Part shown: piece after piece, positions 1-7,472 of the stretch
Layout of the letters: every line of letters begins with the position of its first letter
How positions within the stretch are numbered: the first letter of the stretch is position 1
Source: Hoeflea sp. 108
Lineage (GTDB): Bacteria > Pseudomonadota > Alphaproteobacteria > Rhizobiales > Rhizobiaceae
Reading direction: 5' to 3'
NCBI RefSeq assembly: GCF_000372965.1
Contig: NZ_KB890024.1
Location: forward strand, 4,366,304-4,430,303
Length of the DNA stretch: 64,000 nt
Notes under the pieces: generated by a model
Databases searched by the model: none
What the model was told of the DNA's origin: nothing
What the model saw: the letters and a program-made list of their open reading frames with translations, nothing else
Made by a program: the position numbers and the translations under genes

Positions 1-1
1 G

Positions 2-988
2 GCGGCGCTCGTCCACGCCGAAACCCGCCGCGCTATCGCCCTTGAGGCTGCCGCGCTGGCGAGCTGGGTGTGGAACCCGCGCAGCGGCTCCATCGAATGC
101 GACGCGCTGCTGCCGCAACTCTTCAACCTGCCGGCGGCAACCCGTATGCGGGCACGCGACGTGCTCGTCGCCATCGACCGCCGCGACATCGGCAAGACGC
201 GCGCGCTGTTTCAGGAAGCGCTGGCCGGCAGCGACGACTACTCAGGCGAGTACCGTATCAGAGGCATCGACCCGCCGCGCTGGCTCGCCGCCCGCGGCCG
301 CGTTGTCGAGCGCGATGCCAGCGGAAAGCCGACGCTGGTCTTCGGCGTCAACTACGACATCACCGAACGCCGGGCGACGGAGGAGCGTCAGCGCTTCCTG
401 CTGCGCGAACTCAACCACCGCGTCAAGAACACGCTCGCCACCGTGCAGGCACTGGCAACGCAGACGGTGCGCCATGCCCGCGAGCCACGCGAGTTCCTTG
501 ACGCCTTCAGCGAACGCCTGCGCGCGCTCGGTCTGGCCCATGGCCTTCTGTCGGAGCATGAATGGCGCGGCATCGGCATCCGCGAACTCACCCGCGTCGA
601 GCTGACGCCCTTCGACGAAGCCGATGCGCCACGCATCGCCATCCTCGGCCAGGATGCGCTGCTGACACCCGACCAGGCACTCGGCCTCGCCCTGATCCTG
701 CATGAGCTCGCCAGCAACGCATTGAAATACGGGGCCCTGTCGGTACCCGCAGGTCGGGTTTCCGTCGCCTGGATCATCCAGGGCGGCGCCGACGGCAAAC
801 GGTTGGTGCTCGACTGGACCGAAAGTGGCGGGCCTGTCGTCACCCCGCCAAGCCGTCACGGCTTCGGCTCGATCCTCATCCGCCGCAGCCTGGCCAAGGT
901 CATTTCAAGCGAAGTCAGGCACGAATATCTGCCCGAGGGCGTCCGCGCCCGCATCTCCATGCCCTTCGGCCAGCCGGCCGGGCACTGA
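2..988 (+). CDS. HWE-family sensor histidine kinase, 5' end cut by the window
   Basis: The reading frame is open from base 2, so the N-terminus lies outside the window. The first part resembles a PAS domain (ASWVWNPRSG, then a closing YDITERR). The dimerisation/phosphoacceptor helix follows with LRELNHRVKNTLATVQA, where the His after N is the likely phosphorylated residue. The catalytic domain has HELASNALKYG (N box with the extra His) and DWTESGGP, the W-x-E of HWE kinases. There is no membrane segment in the visible part. HWE kinases in this order often feed single-domain regulators or PhyR. The first visible start codon, GTG at 68, falls inside the PAS domain and is unlikely to be the true start. 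Confidence 0.88.
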   Translation, partial: AALVHAETRRAIALEAAALASWVWNPRSGSIECDALLPQLFNLPAATRMRARDVLVAIDRRDIGKTRALFQEALAGSDDYSGEYRIRGIDPPRWLAARGRVVERDASGKPTLVFGVNYDITERRATEERQRFLLRELNHRVKNTLATVQALATQTVRHAREPREFLDAFSERLRALGLAHGLLSEHEWRGIGIRELTRVELTPFDEADAPRIAILGQDALLTPDQALGLALILHELASNALKYGALSVPAGRVSVAWIIQGGADGKRLVLDWTESGGPVVTPPSRHGFGSILIRRSLAKVISSEVRHEYLPEGVRARISMPFGQPAGH

Positions 989-1130
989 CACAAGACTCTG
1001 GAGCAGACGCCGGAAGCGACTGCTCGGCAAAGCGAGATTGGCGAAAGATTGGAAGAAGGCGCGACCGGCGTCAGACCTGCACCATGCCAGCGTGGCAACC
1101 GGCCAACAGCACACCCGACAAGCCAGAGGC

Positions 1131-1583
1131 CTAGTCGCCCGCCACGCCGTCGCTGTCGTCTGGCTTGCGGTTTTCGCGATAGATCGCATAGGCGGCAAGC
1201 GCCACGACCGGACCGAGGACAGCGCCGATGCCGCCCTTGCTCCTCAGCAATGTCGGCAAGGCAGCCAGCACGGCGGATGTGCCAAGTGCCGCAAGGTCGG
1301 CGCGGCGACGTCGCCTGTCTTCCCTGACGCGCGCCGCCAACGCCAGTCTGTGCACAAGCAGGATTACAGCTGCCAGTACGAGAAAGCCGATGCCGAAGCC
1401 GATCGCTGCCTCCAGCGTCCCATAACGTCGGCCCGCCCAAACGAAGGCAGCCCCGACAAGAAACCCCACCCCGCACAGGCCCAGCAGAGCTGCTGACATA
1501 TAGGCGATCACCGCACCGCGGGCGCGGCGCATCCCGTAGCCAATCTCGCTCGATGCGATGGATGCAATCAGAGATGCCAGCAT
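1131..1583 (-). CDS. Small membrane protein, holin-superfamily-like (phage holin family / DUF1469 type)
   Basis: A 150-residue protein with hydrophobic stretches at about residues 26-50, 60-80 and 120-137 and a basic Arg-rich segment (EDRRRRRADL) between them. The layout resembles the Actinobacteria holin-X/YqjE-type proteins that sit beside DUF883 proteins in Proteobacteria. That partner lies just upstream, 20 bases away on the same strand, so the two are probably cotranscribed from the EcfG-type promoter at 1961-1985. A GGGGGA ribosome site precedes the ATG at 1583. The function is unknown; a membrane-stress role is inferred only from the context. Confidence 0.7.
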   Translation of the reverse strand: MLASLIASIASSEIGYGMRRARGAVIAYMSAALLGLCGVGFLVGAAFVWAGRRYGTLEAAIGFGIGFLVLAAVILLVHRLALAARVREDRRRRRADLAALGTSAVLAALPTLLRSKGGIGAVLGPVVALAAYAIYRENRKPDDSDGVAGD

Positions 1584-1603
1584 GGGTCCCCCGAACCGGC
1601 CGC

Positions 1604-1930
1604 TCAGCGCCGCGCCAGAAGCGCGACGAGGAAGCCGACGCCGGCCGCGATTGCGAGCGACGTCACTGGCTTCTCGCGCACCGCTGCCATCAATTGATCC
1701 TCGAGATCCCGGGCCGTGGCGCCGATGCTCTCCAGGGCAGCGTCGCCCTGGACCTTCAATTGCTCGGCGCCCTGGCTTGCAGCGCGCCGCGCCGCGTCGT
1801 AGCCATGCTCGCCGGTCAGTGCCAGCTGCTTGGTCAGCGCTTCGATATCGGCCTTCAATTGCTTGATGTCGGCTTCGAGGTCAGGGGCCGTCTTGGTCCC
1901 GTTTCCTTGCTTTCCAGCGGCAGCAGCCAT
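1604..1930 (-). CDS. DUF883/ElaB-YqjD-like membrane-anchored stress protein
   Basis: A 108-residue protein with a long charged helical N-terminal part (EADIKQLKADIEALTKQL) and one C-terminal membrane segment ending in LLARR. This is the ElaB/YqjD/YgaM layout; E. coli YqjD is a stationary-phase inner-membrane protein reported to bind ribosomes. A GGAG ribosome site precedes the ATG at 1930. A perfect EcfG-type promoter lies 31-55 bases upstream, so expression in the general stress response is likely. It is followed by the holin-like gene in the same direction. Confidence 0.82.
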   Translation of the reverse strand: MAAAAGKQGNGTKTAPDLEADIKQLKADIEALTKQLALTGEHGYDAARRAASQGAEQLKVQGDAALESIGATARDLEDQLMAAVREKPVTSLAIAAGVGFLVALLARR

Positions 1931-1960
1931 GGTCTTGCTCCTTCAGTTCAACGGAGGCGA

Positions 1961-1985
1961 AACGCCTCGTGCGCATGTCGGTTCC
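1961..1985 (-). promoter_or_regulatory. EcfG-type stress promoter of the DUF883 operon
   Basis: On the minus strand the sequence reads GGAAC, 16 bases, CGTT, an exact match to the alphaproteobacterial EcfG consensus. It ends 31 bases before the ATG of the DUF883 gene, so it is correctly placed and oriented. Confidence 0.82.
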
Positions 1986-2054
1986 GTCGATTTTCCAAAG
2001 CATCGCCGACTGTTACCGGTTTTGCCAGCCCACGGCTTGCAGAAATTCCTGTCG

Positions 2055-2816
2055 TCACAGCAGCGGCCGGATGCTCTCGTCAAGGCCGCCCCAGCCTGCC
2101 AGCACCATCAAGCCATTGACGTCGAGGACTTTGCAGCCGCCGTCGCGCCACTGCACCAGCTTGCGGTTGATCAGCTTGCGGATCGTCTTGTTGGTGTGGA
2201 CCAGCGACAGCCCGAGCGTGTCGGCGATGTGCTGCTGGGTGATCGGTATCTCGACCGCACCCTTGCCGTTCATGCCGACCTTCCTGGCCCTGCTCGCCAT
2301 GAAAGCCAGCAGGTAGGCCGCCCGCTCGAGCGCGGAGCGGCGCCCGACGCTAAGGAGATTCTCGTCCAGCATGCGCTCCTCGCGCGACGCGATCCATGTC
2401 AGGTCATAGGCAAGGCCGGGATGGTCGCGATAGAGTTCCAACAGCCGGTCGCGCTCGAACACGCACAAGAGCATCGACGAGAGCGCTTCCACCGAATGCT
2501 GCATCTCGCCCATCAGGCTGCCCTGCAGGCCGATCATGTCGCCGGGCAGCACGTAGTTCAGTATCTGGCGGCGGCCGTCCTCGAGCAACTTGTATCGAAA
2601 GCCCCAGCCGGAAAGCACCGTATAGAGATGCGCGCTATGGCTACCTTCGGCCAGCAATGTGGCGCCTCGGCTCGCAGCAAGCTCACCTCGTTTGAAATGG
2701 CTGACGAATTCCAGTTCCGGTTCCTCGAAAGGCCGGAACACCGACAATTGCCGCAGCGGGCAGTTTTTGCAGGCAACCTGTTGCCGTGCTTCGGTCGCGG
2801 AAGATGTGTCGGTCAT
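2055..2816 (-). CDS. Crp/Fnr-family transcriptional regulator
   Basis: A 253-residue protein with a cyclic-nucleotide-binding-type beta-barrel in the first half and a C-terminal winged helix (ITQQHIADTLGLSLVHTNKT as recognition region). The N-terminus carries CKNC and there is one more Cys in the central domain (LLCVFERD), but not the three N-terminal Cys that FnrN uses with a central one for an iron-sulfur cluster, so it is probably not an oxygen-sensing FNR. The segment LHTVLSGWGFRYKLL-like in the barrel is typical of rhizobial Crp/Fnr members found near two-component genes. An EcfG-type promoter with a 17-base spacer lies just upstream. The ligand is unknown. Confidence 0.85.
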   Translation of the reverse strand: MTDTSSATEARQQVACKNCPLRQLSVFRPFEEPELEFVSHFKRGELAASRGATLLAEGSHSAHLYTVLSGWGFRYKLLEDGRRQILNYVLPGDMIGLQGSLMGEMQHSVEALSSMLLCVFERDRLLELYRDHPGLAYDLTWIASREERMLDENLLSVGRRSALERAAYLLAFMASRARKVGMNGKGAVEIPITQQHIADTLGLSLVHTNKTIRKLINRKLVQWRDGGCKVLDVNGLMVLAGWGGLDESIRPLL

Positions 2817-2843
2817 TTGTACCCCTCGATGCGTGCAAGCCGC

Positions 2844-2869
2844 AACGCGGCGGAGACCTTGAAAGTTCC
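2844..2869 (-). promoter_or_regulatory. EcfG-type promoter of the Crp/Fnr gene
   Basis: Minus strand GGAAC, 17 bases, CGTT, ending 28 bases before the ATG at 2816. A spacer of 17 is within the accepted range for EcfG sites. Confidence 0.7.
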
Positions 2870-2971
2870 GGCGACAGGCAGGCGGCGGGGCCGTTAACCG
2901 GTCATGTCTTTTTTAAATGACAGTCCGTCTGAGAACAGCCATCTTCGCGGTCCTGCCTATGGAGATGCGAT

Positions 2972-3355
2972 TTGGCTTCGCCACTTTCCGGACTGCGTAT
3001 TCTGGTTCTCGAAGATGAGGCGCTGATCGCTTTCGATGTCGAGCAGCTTTGCCTTGACAACGGCGCCCACGAGATCGTCATCGCGGGCAATCTGCACGAG
3101 GCAGCTTCCATAGCGGCGGGCTACGACGCGGCAGTCATCGACGTCATGCTCGACGGCGAGCCGACGCTGGACTTCGCCCGCGAACTGCGTGCACGGCGAG
3201 TGCCGTTCATCTTCGCTTCGGGATATGACGACCTTGAGGGTCTGCTCGGCCAGTTCCCCGGCGTGGTGCTGGTCAGCAAGCCTTATGCCGGTGACGACCT
3301 CGTCAACGCCATCGCGGCCAGTCTTGAAAGAAGGCACCGCTCAGCCGACGGTTGA
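2972..3355 (+). CDS. Single-domain response regulator
   Basis: A 127-residue receiver domain with no output domain. The acidic pair is in VLEDEALIAF, the predicted phosphorylated residue is Asp57 in AAVIDVML, and the conserved Lys is at 103 in VSKPY. Stand-alone receivers of this kind act as phosphate relays or sinks for HWE kinases and can tune PhyR signalling. The start is TTG at 2972, chosen because GGAG lies 8 bases upstream and the receiver fold begins right after. Its 3' end overlaps that of ecfG by 15 bases in convergent orientation. Confidence 0.85.
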   Translation: MASPLSGLRILVLEDEALIAFDVEQLCLDNGAHEIVIAGNLHEAASIAAGYDAAVIDVMLDGEPTLDFARELRARRVPFIFASGYDDLEGLLGQFPGVVLVSKPYAGDDLVNAIAASLERRHRSADG

Positions 3356-3889
3356 ACCCATCACCTGCGCTGCGATTGCGTCGGGGCCGTAATCCGCCTC
3401 ACCCGAAATGCCGAGTATTTCCTGCAGCCGGTTGCGGGCACGGCTGACGCGGCTCTTGATCGTGCCCACGGCACAGCCGCAGATCTCGGCGGCTTCCTCA
3501 TAGGAGAAGCCCGACGCGCCGATCAGGATGATCGCCTCGCGCTGATCCTCAGGAAGCTGCTCCAGCGCCTTGCGGAAATCGTCGAGGTCGAGCGTTCCAG
3601 GCTGGCTCGGGTGCACGGCAAGGCGCGCGGTCAACAGCCCATCGCTGTCTTGCACCTCGCGTCCGCGCTTGCGCATCTGCGAGTAGAACTCGTTGCGCAG
3701 GATGGTGAACAGCCAGGCCTTGAGATTGGTGCCCGGCTGGAAGCTGGCCTGCTTGTCCCACGCCTTGACCAGCGTTTCCTGGACAAGATCGTCGGCGCGG
3801 TCGGCGTTCTGCGACAGCGACATGGCGAAAGCGCGCAGGCCAGGAATCGCCGCGAGCAGGTCGGCCTTGAAACCAAGGGATGCTGCCAT
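3341..3889 (-). CDS. ecfG: General stress response sigma factor EcfG (ECF15)
   Basis: A 182-residue ECF sigma factor. Region 2 includes RADDLVQETLVKAWDKQASF and AWLFTILRNEFYSQMRKR; region 4 includes LPEDQREAIILIGASGFSYE and GCAVGTIKSRVSRAR. These are the signatures of the EcfG group, which directs RNA polymerase to GGAAC-N16-CGTT promoters. Under unstressed conditions NepR holds it inactive; phosphorylated PhyR releases it. nepR lies 6 bases upstream in the same operon, as in most relatives. The C-terminal tail after region 4 is short. Function is well supported by both the sequence and the gene neighbourhood. Confidence 0.95.
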   Translation of the reverse strand: MAASLGFKADLLAAIPGLRAFAMSLSQNADRADDLVQETLVKAWDKQASFQPGTNLKAWLFTILRNEFYSQMRKRGREVQDSDGLLTARLAVHPSQPGTLDLDDFRKALEQLPEDQREAIILIGASGFSYEEAAEICGCAVGTIKSRVSRARNRLQEILGISGEADYGPDAIAAQVMGSTVG

Positions 3890-3895
3890 GCGTCG

Positions 3896-4090
3896 TCAGT
3901 CCTTCTGCTGTGCGGGTTCAGCCTGTTCCAGCTGCGCCAGCAGCTGGGCAAAACGATCCGGCACCTCATCGGACACGAGGTCATCGTAGTATTGCTTGAG
4001 CTTTCGACCGATTTCGGAACTTGCCCCAAGTTCGCCGTCACCCTGGCGGGTCGGCTTGGCGCTGCCTGCGCCACTGCTCTGCCCTGTCAT
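3896..4090 (-). CDS. nepR: Anti-sigma factor NepR
   Basis: A 64-residue protein with the canonical NepR core IGRKLKQYYDDLVSDEVPDR followed by FAQLLAQLE. NepR uses two helices to clamp EcfG, and is itself sequestered by the sigma-like domain of phosphorylated PhyR. The N-terminal 25 residues are polar and probably disordered, and the C-terminal tail is short and Gln/Glu-rich. It is the first gene of a two-gene operon with ecfG and is probably transcribed from the EcfG-type site at 4179-4203, which would make the operon self-activating. Confidence 0.95.
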   Translation of the reverse strand: MTGQSSGAGSAKPTRQGDGELGASSEIGRKLKQYYDDLVSDEVPDRFAQLLAQLEQAEPAQQKD

Positions 4091-4178
4091 ATTCCTGCTT
4101 TGCCTTGTTGCACCGTTTGGTTCCTCGTTTTGACAAGGGTACCCAACAGTCGTCCCCGATCACGCGAATTTTGCACAG

Positions 4179-4203
4179 AACTCCGCAAATGCGGATAGGT
4201 TCC
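4179..4203 (-). promoter_or_regulatory. EcfG-type promoter of nepR-ecfG (variant -10)
   Basis: Minus strand GGAAC, 16 bases, AGTT. The -35 is exact and the -10 differs at one base from CGTT. It lies 89 bases upstream of nepR, back to back with the phyR promoter. Confidence 0.62.
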
Positions 4204-4210
4204 ATGGAAA

Positions 4211-4235
4211 GGAACTTTTAAACATGCGGAACGTT
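4211..4235 (+). promoter_or_regulatory. EcfG-type promoter of phyR
   Basis: Plus strand GGAAC, 16 bases, CGTT, an exact consensus match that ends 52 bases before the phyR ATG. The -35 elements of this site and of the nepR-ecfG site are only 7 bases apart. Confidence 0.85.
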
Positions 4236-4287
4236 GATGGCGTTCTGCAGTCCGGTCAACAACGTCATTTGAGGGAGACGTCCAATC

Positions 4288-5085
4288 ATGACCCTATCCA
4301 CCAGAATTGCGCCGCACCTGCCCTATCTGCGCAGGTTTTCGCGCGCCGTCTCCGGTTCCCAGGTGAGCGGCGACGCCTTGGTGGCCGCAATGCTCGAAGC
4401 AATCATCGCCGACGTCGACGTCTTCCCCAAGGCTTCCTCCGACCGCATTGCCCTCTACAAGGTTTTCGCGAGGCTGTTCACTTCGGTCGCCATTCGTGTC
4501 CCGCAGGGCGAGGCGACCGGCCCCGCCTGGGAGCAACGTGCTGCGGCCAACCTGTCGGCACTCTCCGCCCGTCCGCGCCAGGCCTTCCTGCTGGTAGCCG
4601 TCGAAGGCTTCAACGATGCTGAAGGCGCGGAGATTCTCGACACCGACGAGGACGAATTCGCCACCCTGCTGCAGGAGGCGTCCAACGAGATCTCGCGCCA
4701 GGTCGCGACCGACATCCTCATCATCGAGGACGAGCCGCTGATCGCCATGGACATAGAGGAGATGGTGGAGAGCCTTGGGCATCGCGTCGTTGGCACGGCA
4801 CGCACGCATGCGGAGGCTGCGGCCCTGTTCAAGCGCACCAGCCCCAAGATGGTGCTGGCCGACATCCAGCTCGCCGATGGCAGCTCCGGCATCGACGCCG
4901 TCAACGAGATCCTCTCGTCCGCACCCCTGCCGGTGATCTTCATCACCGCCTTCCCCGAGCGCCTGTTGACCGGCGAACGCCCAGAGCCCGCCTTCCTCGT
5001 CACCAAGCCGTTCAACCCGGAAATGGTCAAGGCGCTGATAAGTCAGGCGTTGTTCTTTGACAGGCAGGCCAAGGCTGCTGCATAG
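4288..5085 (+). CDS. phyR: General stress response regulator PhyR
   Basis: A 265-residue protein with an ECF-sigma-like N-terminal domain (about residues 5-135) and a C-terminal receiver domain (about 142-260). The receiver has IIEDEPLIAMDI, the phosphorylated Asp192 in VLADIQLADG, and VTKPFNPEMV with the conserved Lys. The sigma-like part lacks DNA-binding function in the family; on phosphorylation it opens and captures NepR, freeing EcfG. It faces nepR-ecfG divergently and carries its own EcfG-type promoter, so it is part of the positive loop. The HWE kinase gene at 5543 is the likely phosphate donor. Confidence 0.96.
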   Translation: MTLSTRIAPHLPYLRRFSRAVSGSQVSGDALVAAMLEAIIADVDVFPKASSDRIALYKVFARLFTSVAIRVPQGEATGPAWEQRAAANLSALSARPRQAFLLVAVEGFNDAEGAEILDTDEDEFATLLQEASNEISRQVATDILIIEDEPLIAMDIEEMVESLGHRVVGTARTHAEAAALFKRTSPKMVLADIQLADGSSGIDAVNEILSSAPLPVIFITAFPERLLTGERPEPAFLVTKPFNPEMVKALISQALFFDRQAKAAA

Positions 5086-5106
5086 GCTTTTTTAGCGCCG
5101 CCTCGG

Positions 5107-5131
5107 GGAACCATCCTTTGGGCGGCACGTT
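5107..5131 (+). promoter_or_regulatory. EcfG-type promoter of the DUF1328 gene
   Basis: Plus strand GGAAC, 16 bases, CGTT, exact, ending 29 bases before the ATG at 5161. Confidence 0.85.
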
Positions 5132-5160
5132 TTTTATACGTCAAATGAAGGAGATAGATC

Positions 5161-5325
5161 ATGCTTTACTGGGCGCTTGTATTCCTGGTTGTCGCGATCA
5201 TTGCCGGCGCCCTCGGCTTCGGTGGTATCGCCGGAACATCCGCTGGCATCGCGCAGATACTATTCTTCATCTTCCTGGCGTTCCTTGTCATTTCGCTCAT
5301 CGCAGGCCTGTTCAGGCGTGCGTGA
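5161..5325 (+). CDS. DUF1328 (YtjA-like) small membrane protein
   Basis: A 54-residue protein beginning MLYWALVFLVVAIIAGALGF and made of two membrane helices (about 4-24 and 31-50) joined by a Gly-rich turn, ending in RRA. This is the DUF1328/YtjA layout, a very common small inner-membrane protein of unknown function whose genes are often stress-induced. GAAGGAG precedes the ATG and an exact EcfG-type promoter lies just upstream, so it is a likely member of the general stress regulon. Confidence 0.85.
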   Translation: MLYWALVFLVVAIIAGALGFGGIAGTSAGIAQILFFIFLAFLVISLIAGLFRRA

Positions 5326-5542
5326 CCACGCTGGCAAAATGAAGAAAGTACCCGAGTCTGGAAGCCGGCCCCCTCAGCCGGAAGCCAGCGCCGCCGGGTA
5401 GCGCTCAAAAAAGAAGCGTTGCCCGGCGGTCCCATTTGAAAGGGCAAGTCCGGGAGCATCAGGTGCGCCAAAACATGCGCCGCGATGGTCTTTTGGACAG
5501 TCCGGAACCTTTGTCGAGCGGAGCAAGGCAGGCTCTTGTCGC

Positions 5543-6547
5543 ATGGCCCAAACCTCCCCCTCTTCCCCGGGTCAAGCACCGCGAATGGACGCGGCTCTCC
5601 TCCATGTTTCCCGCAATGCCGGCATCGCTGTTCTCTATCAGGATCGCAAGCTGCGCACGGTCTGGTCGCACAATCTGCAGCCGCCCTGGGCCGAAGCGGT
5701 CAAGGAAACGACGGGCGCAGGCGGGTTGCTGCCGCAACAGCAGGCCGACCGCCTCGACGCGGCCAAGAAGAACGTCATCGCCACAGGCGTGTCGGGTGGG
5801 CTTGAGATAAGCGTCGCCGACAATAGCTCCGGTATGCGCTGGTTTGATGTCTGGATCGACCCCGACACCTCCGAACACGGCCAGGTCCAGGGCTTGGTCG
5901 TGACAGTCGTCGAGACGACCGAGCAGAAGCGGCGAGAGCAGACTCTGAAGGCGTTGCTGCGCGAGGTCAGCCACCGCTCGAAGAACCTTCTTGCCATCAT
6001 CCAGAGCATCGCCAGCCAGACCGGCCACTACTCCGGCTCGATCGACGGTTTCCTGGTGCGCTTCCGCGGCCGGCTGCAGTCCATCGCCGCCTCGCAGGAT
6101 CTGGTCACATCGTCCAACTGGCGCGGCGCCGGCTTCCGCGAACTCGTGGTCGGCCAGGTCGGGCGCTACAGCATCGATACCGACCGCACCATCCGCTTTT
6201 CCGGCGAAGACCCCTATCTCAATCCCAATGCCGCGCTGCATGTCGGCCTTGCCATGCACGAACTGGCCGTCAATTCGGTCAGCTACGGCGCCCTGTCCCG
6301 CGCCGATGGCTATGTCGAGGTCTGCGTCGACACGTCGGGCGGCGATGGCAACGAGAACATCACTCTCAGCTGGATAGAGGCGATCGAGCCGAACGGCGAC
6401 AAGGCCATCGGCAAGAAGCGTTTTGGCAGCGTCGCCCTCGAGCGTGTCGTGCCCGCCGCACTCGACGGACAGGCCGAACTGCAGATCGGAACTGACCGCC
6501 TTCAGTATCGACTCGCGATGCCAAAGGCCAATTTTGCAATGGACTGA
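5543..6547 (+). CDS. HWE-family sensor histidine kinase, candidate PhyK-type kinase
   Basis: A soluble 334-residue kinase. Residues about 20-130 look PAS-like and close with VETTEQKRREQ. The phosphoacceptor His144 is in LREVSHRSKNLLAIIQSIAS. The catalytic domain has MHELAVNSVSYGALS and LSWIEAIEP, the His and W-x-E marks of the HWE group. Its place directly after phyR matches the usual position of the cytoplasmic PhyR kinase in Hyphomicrobiales, so a role in PhyR phosphorylation is likely but inferred from position. The start is uncertain: ATG at 5543 has only a weak ribosome site, and Met15 at 5585 is possible. Confidence 0.87.
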   Translation: MAQTSPSSPGQAPRMDAALLHVSRNAGIAVLYQDRKLRTVWSHNLQPPWAEAVKETTGAGGLLPQQQADRLDAAKKNVIATGVSGGLEISVADNSSGMRWFDVWIDPDTSEHGQVQGLVVTVVETTEQKRREQTLKALLREVSHRSKNLLAIIQSIASQTGHYSGSIDGFLVRFRGRLQSIAASQDLVTSSNWRGAGFRELVVGQVGRYSIDTDRTIRFSGEDPYLNPNAALHVGLAMHELAVNSVSYGALSRADGYVEVCVDTSGGDGNENITLSWIEAIEPNGDKAIGKKRFGSVALERVVPAALDGQAELQIGTDRLQYRLAMPKANFAMD

Positions 6548-6611
6548 GTTCGCCTTGTCAGCGTCCACGACAGAGCCGCTTATATTCAACCGATTGATGT
6601 AGAGGCGGCGA

Positions 6612-6637
6612 GGAACTTTTCCGCGGACCACATCGTT
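6612..6637 (+). promoter_or_regulatory. EcfG-type promoter of the gene at 6658
   Basis: Plus strand GGAAC, 17 bases, CGTT. The predicted transcript would begin near 6644, giving a very short leader that still contains the GGAGG at 6645-6649. Confidence 0.68.
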
Positions 6638-6657
6638 TCTTGGCGGAGGTGTCTGTC

Positions 6658-6975
6658 ATGGAACACATCGCCGCCCTTCTTCTGGTCGTCTCCTGCTCCC
6701 CCGACCTTTCCGGGTGTCGCGAGATTCCAGCCCCTACCCCGCTGTTCGAAGTGTTCGAGGATTGCCAGGCCGAGTTGCCGCAGGCGATCAGGACGCTTGC
6801 GCCCAAGCATCCACGCCTCTTCGCCAAATGCCTGGAGGTCGATCCCGCGCTTGAGGACGACTACGACCAGCTGACCTGGAAAGTGCTGCCCAGCGGGACA
6901 CTTGAAGCGAAGCTTTCGGTCTCGGAAGTCATCACGGCATCAGGAACGCCGGATGCGTCAGCCCATGCCCACTGA
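6658..6975 (+). CDS. Hypothetical small protein, probable stress regulon member
   Basis: A 105-residue protein beginning MEHIAALLLVVSCSPDLSGC. The N-terminal 13 residues are hydrophobic, and Cys residues recur (SCSPDLSGC, FEDCQAEL, AKCLEV), so disulphides or metal binding are possible if it is exported. The start at 6658 is chosen because GGAGG lies 8 bases upstream. I recall no named domain; similar small proteins occur in Mesorhizobium relatives. An EcfG-type promoter sits just in front, which points to stress induction. Confidence 0.65.
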   Translation: MEHIAALLLVVSCSPDLSGCREIPAPTPLFEVFEDCQAELPQAIRTLAPKHPRLFAKCLEVDPALEDDYDQLTWKVLPSGTLEAKLSVSEVITASGTPDASAHAH

Positions 6976-7118
6976 CCGCGCAACCTCTGGCATGCACTCA
7001 GAAAGGACCCACTAACATATTGAATCCATGCACCTGGCCCATGAAAAACGATTCCGATTTTCCTGACGATGCGCTAAGTGTCTGACGGGGACGATGTCAA
7101 AGTGAGAGGACTGACCAC

Positions 7119-7364
7119 ATGAAGAAAGTGATTTTGGCTCTTGCAGCTGTCGTTGCGATTTCCGGCTGCACGACCACTGAACGTGACGTAGCCACTGGCG
7201 CCGGCGTCGGCGCAGTGGCGGGCGCGCTCATCGGCGGCGGCCGTGGCGCTGTCATCGGCACGGCAGTGGGCGCTGCGTCCGGCCTGCTGGTGCGCAACCT
7301 GCGCAACGGCTACTGCGAATACCGCAACAGCCGCGGCCAGATCTATACGGCGCGCTGCCGCTAA
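7119..7364 (+). CDS. Glycine-zipper lipoprotein
   Basis: An 81-residue protein with an N-terminal lipoprotein signal ending in AISGC, so the mature form should start at Cys17 with a lipid anchor. The middle is a glycine zipper (GAGVGAVAGALIGGGRGAVI) that could insert in or lie on a membrane, and the tail has two Cys (NGYCEYRN and ARCR). This is the layout of small YMGG-like/17-kDa-antigen-like outer-membrane lipoproteins. It is followed directly by a strong terminator, so it is a single-gene unit. Confidence 0.8.
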   Translation: MKKVILALAAVVAISGCTTTERDVATGAGVGAVAGALIGGGRGAVIGTAVGAASGLLVRNLRNGYCEYRNSRGQIYTARCR

Positions 7365-7384
7365 GCAGCCAGCCCACGGCAAAT

Positions 7385-7420
7385 CCCGGCGTCGACCCTG
7401 TCGACGCCGGGTTTTCTTTT
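7385..7420 (+). terminator. Rho-independent terminator after the lipoprotein gene
   Basis: An 11-base perfect stem (7385-7395 with 7401-7411) with a 5-base loop, followed by TTTTCTTTT. Confidence 0.9.
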
Positions 7421-7472
7421 GCTCCACTGGCTGAATCTGCGCGTCGGAGATCGGTGTCCGTCTTTCGATGCG

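Noticed and set aside
5504..5528. GGAAC upstream of the HWE kinase gene at 5543 as a further EcfG promoter.
   Set aside because: The bases at the -10 position are AAGG or AGGC, not close to CGTT.
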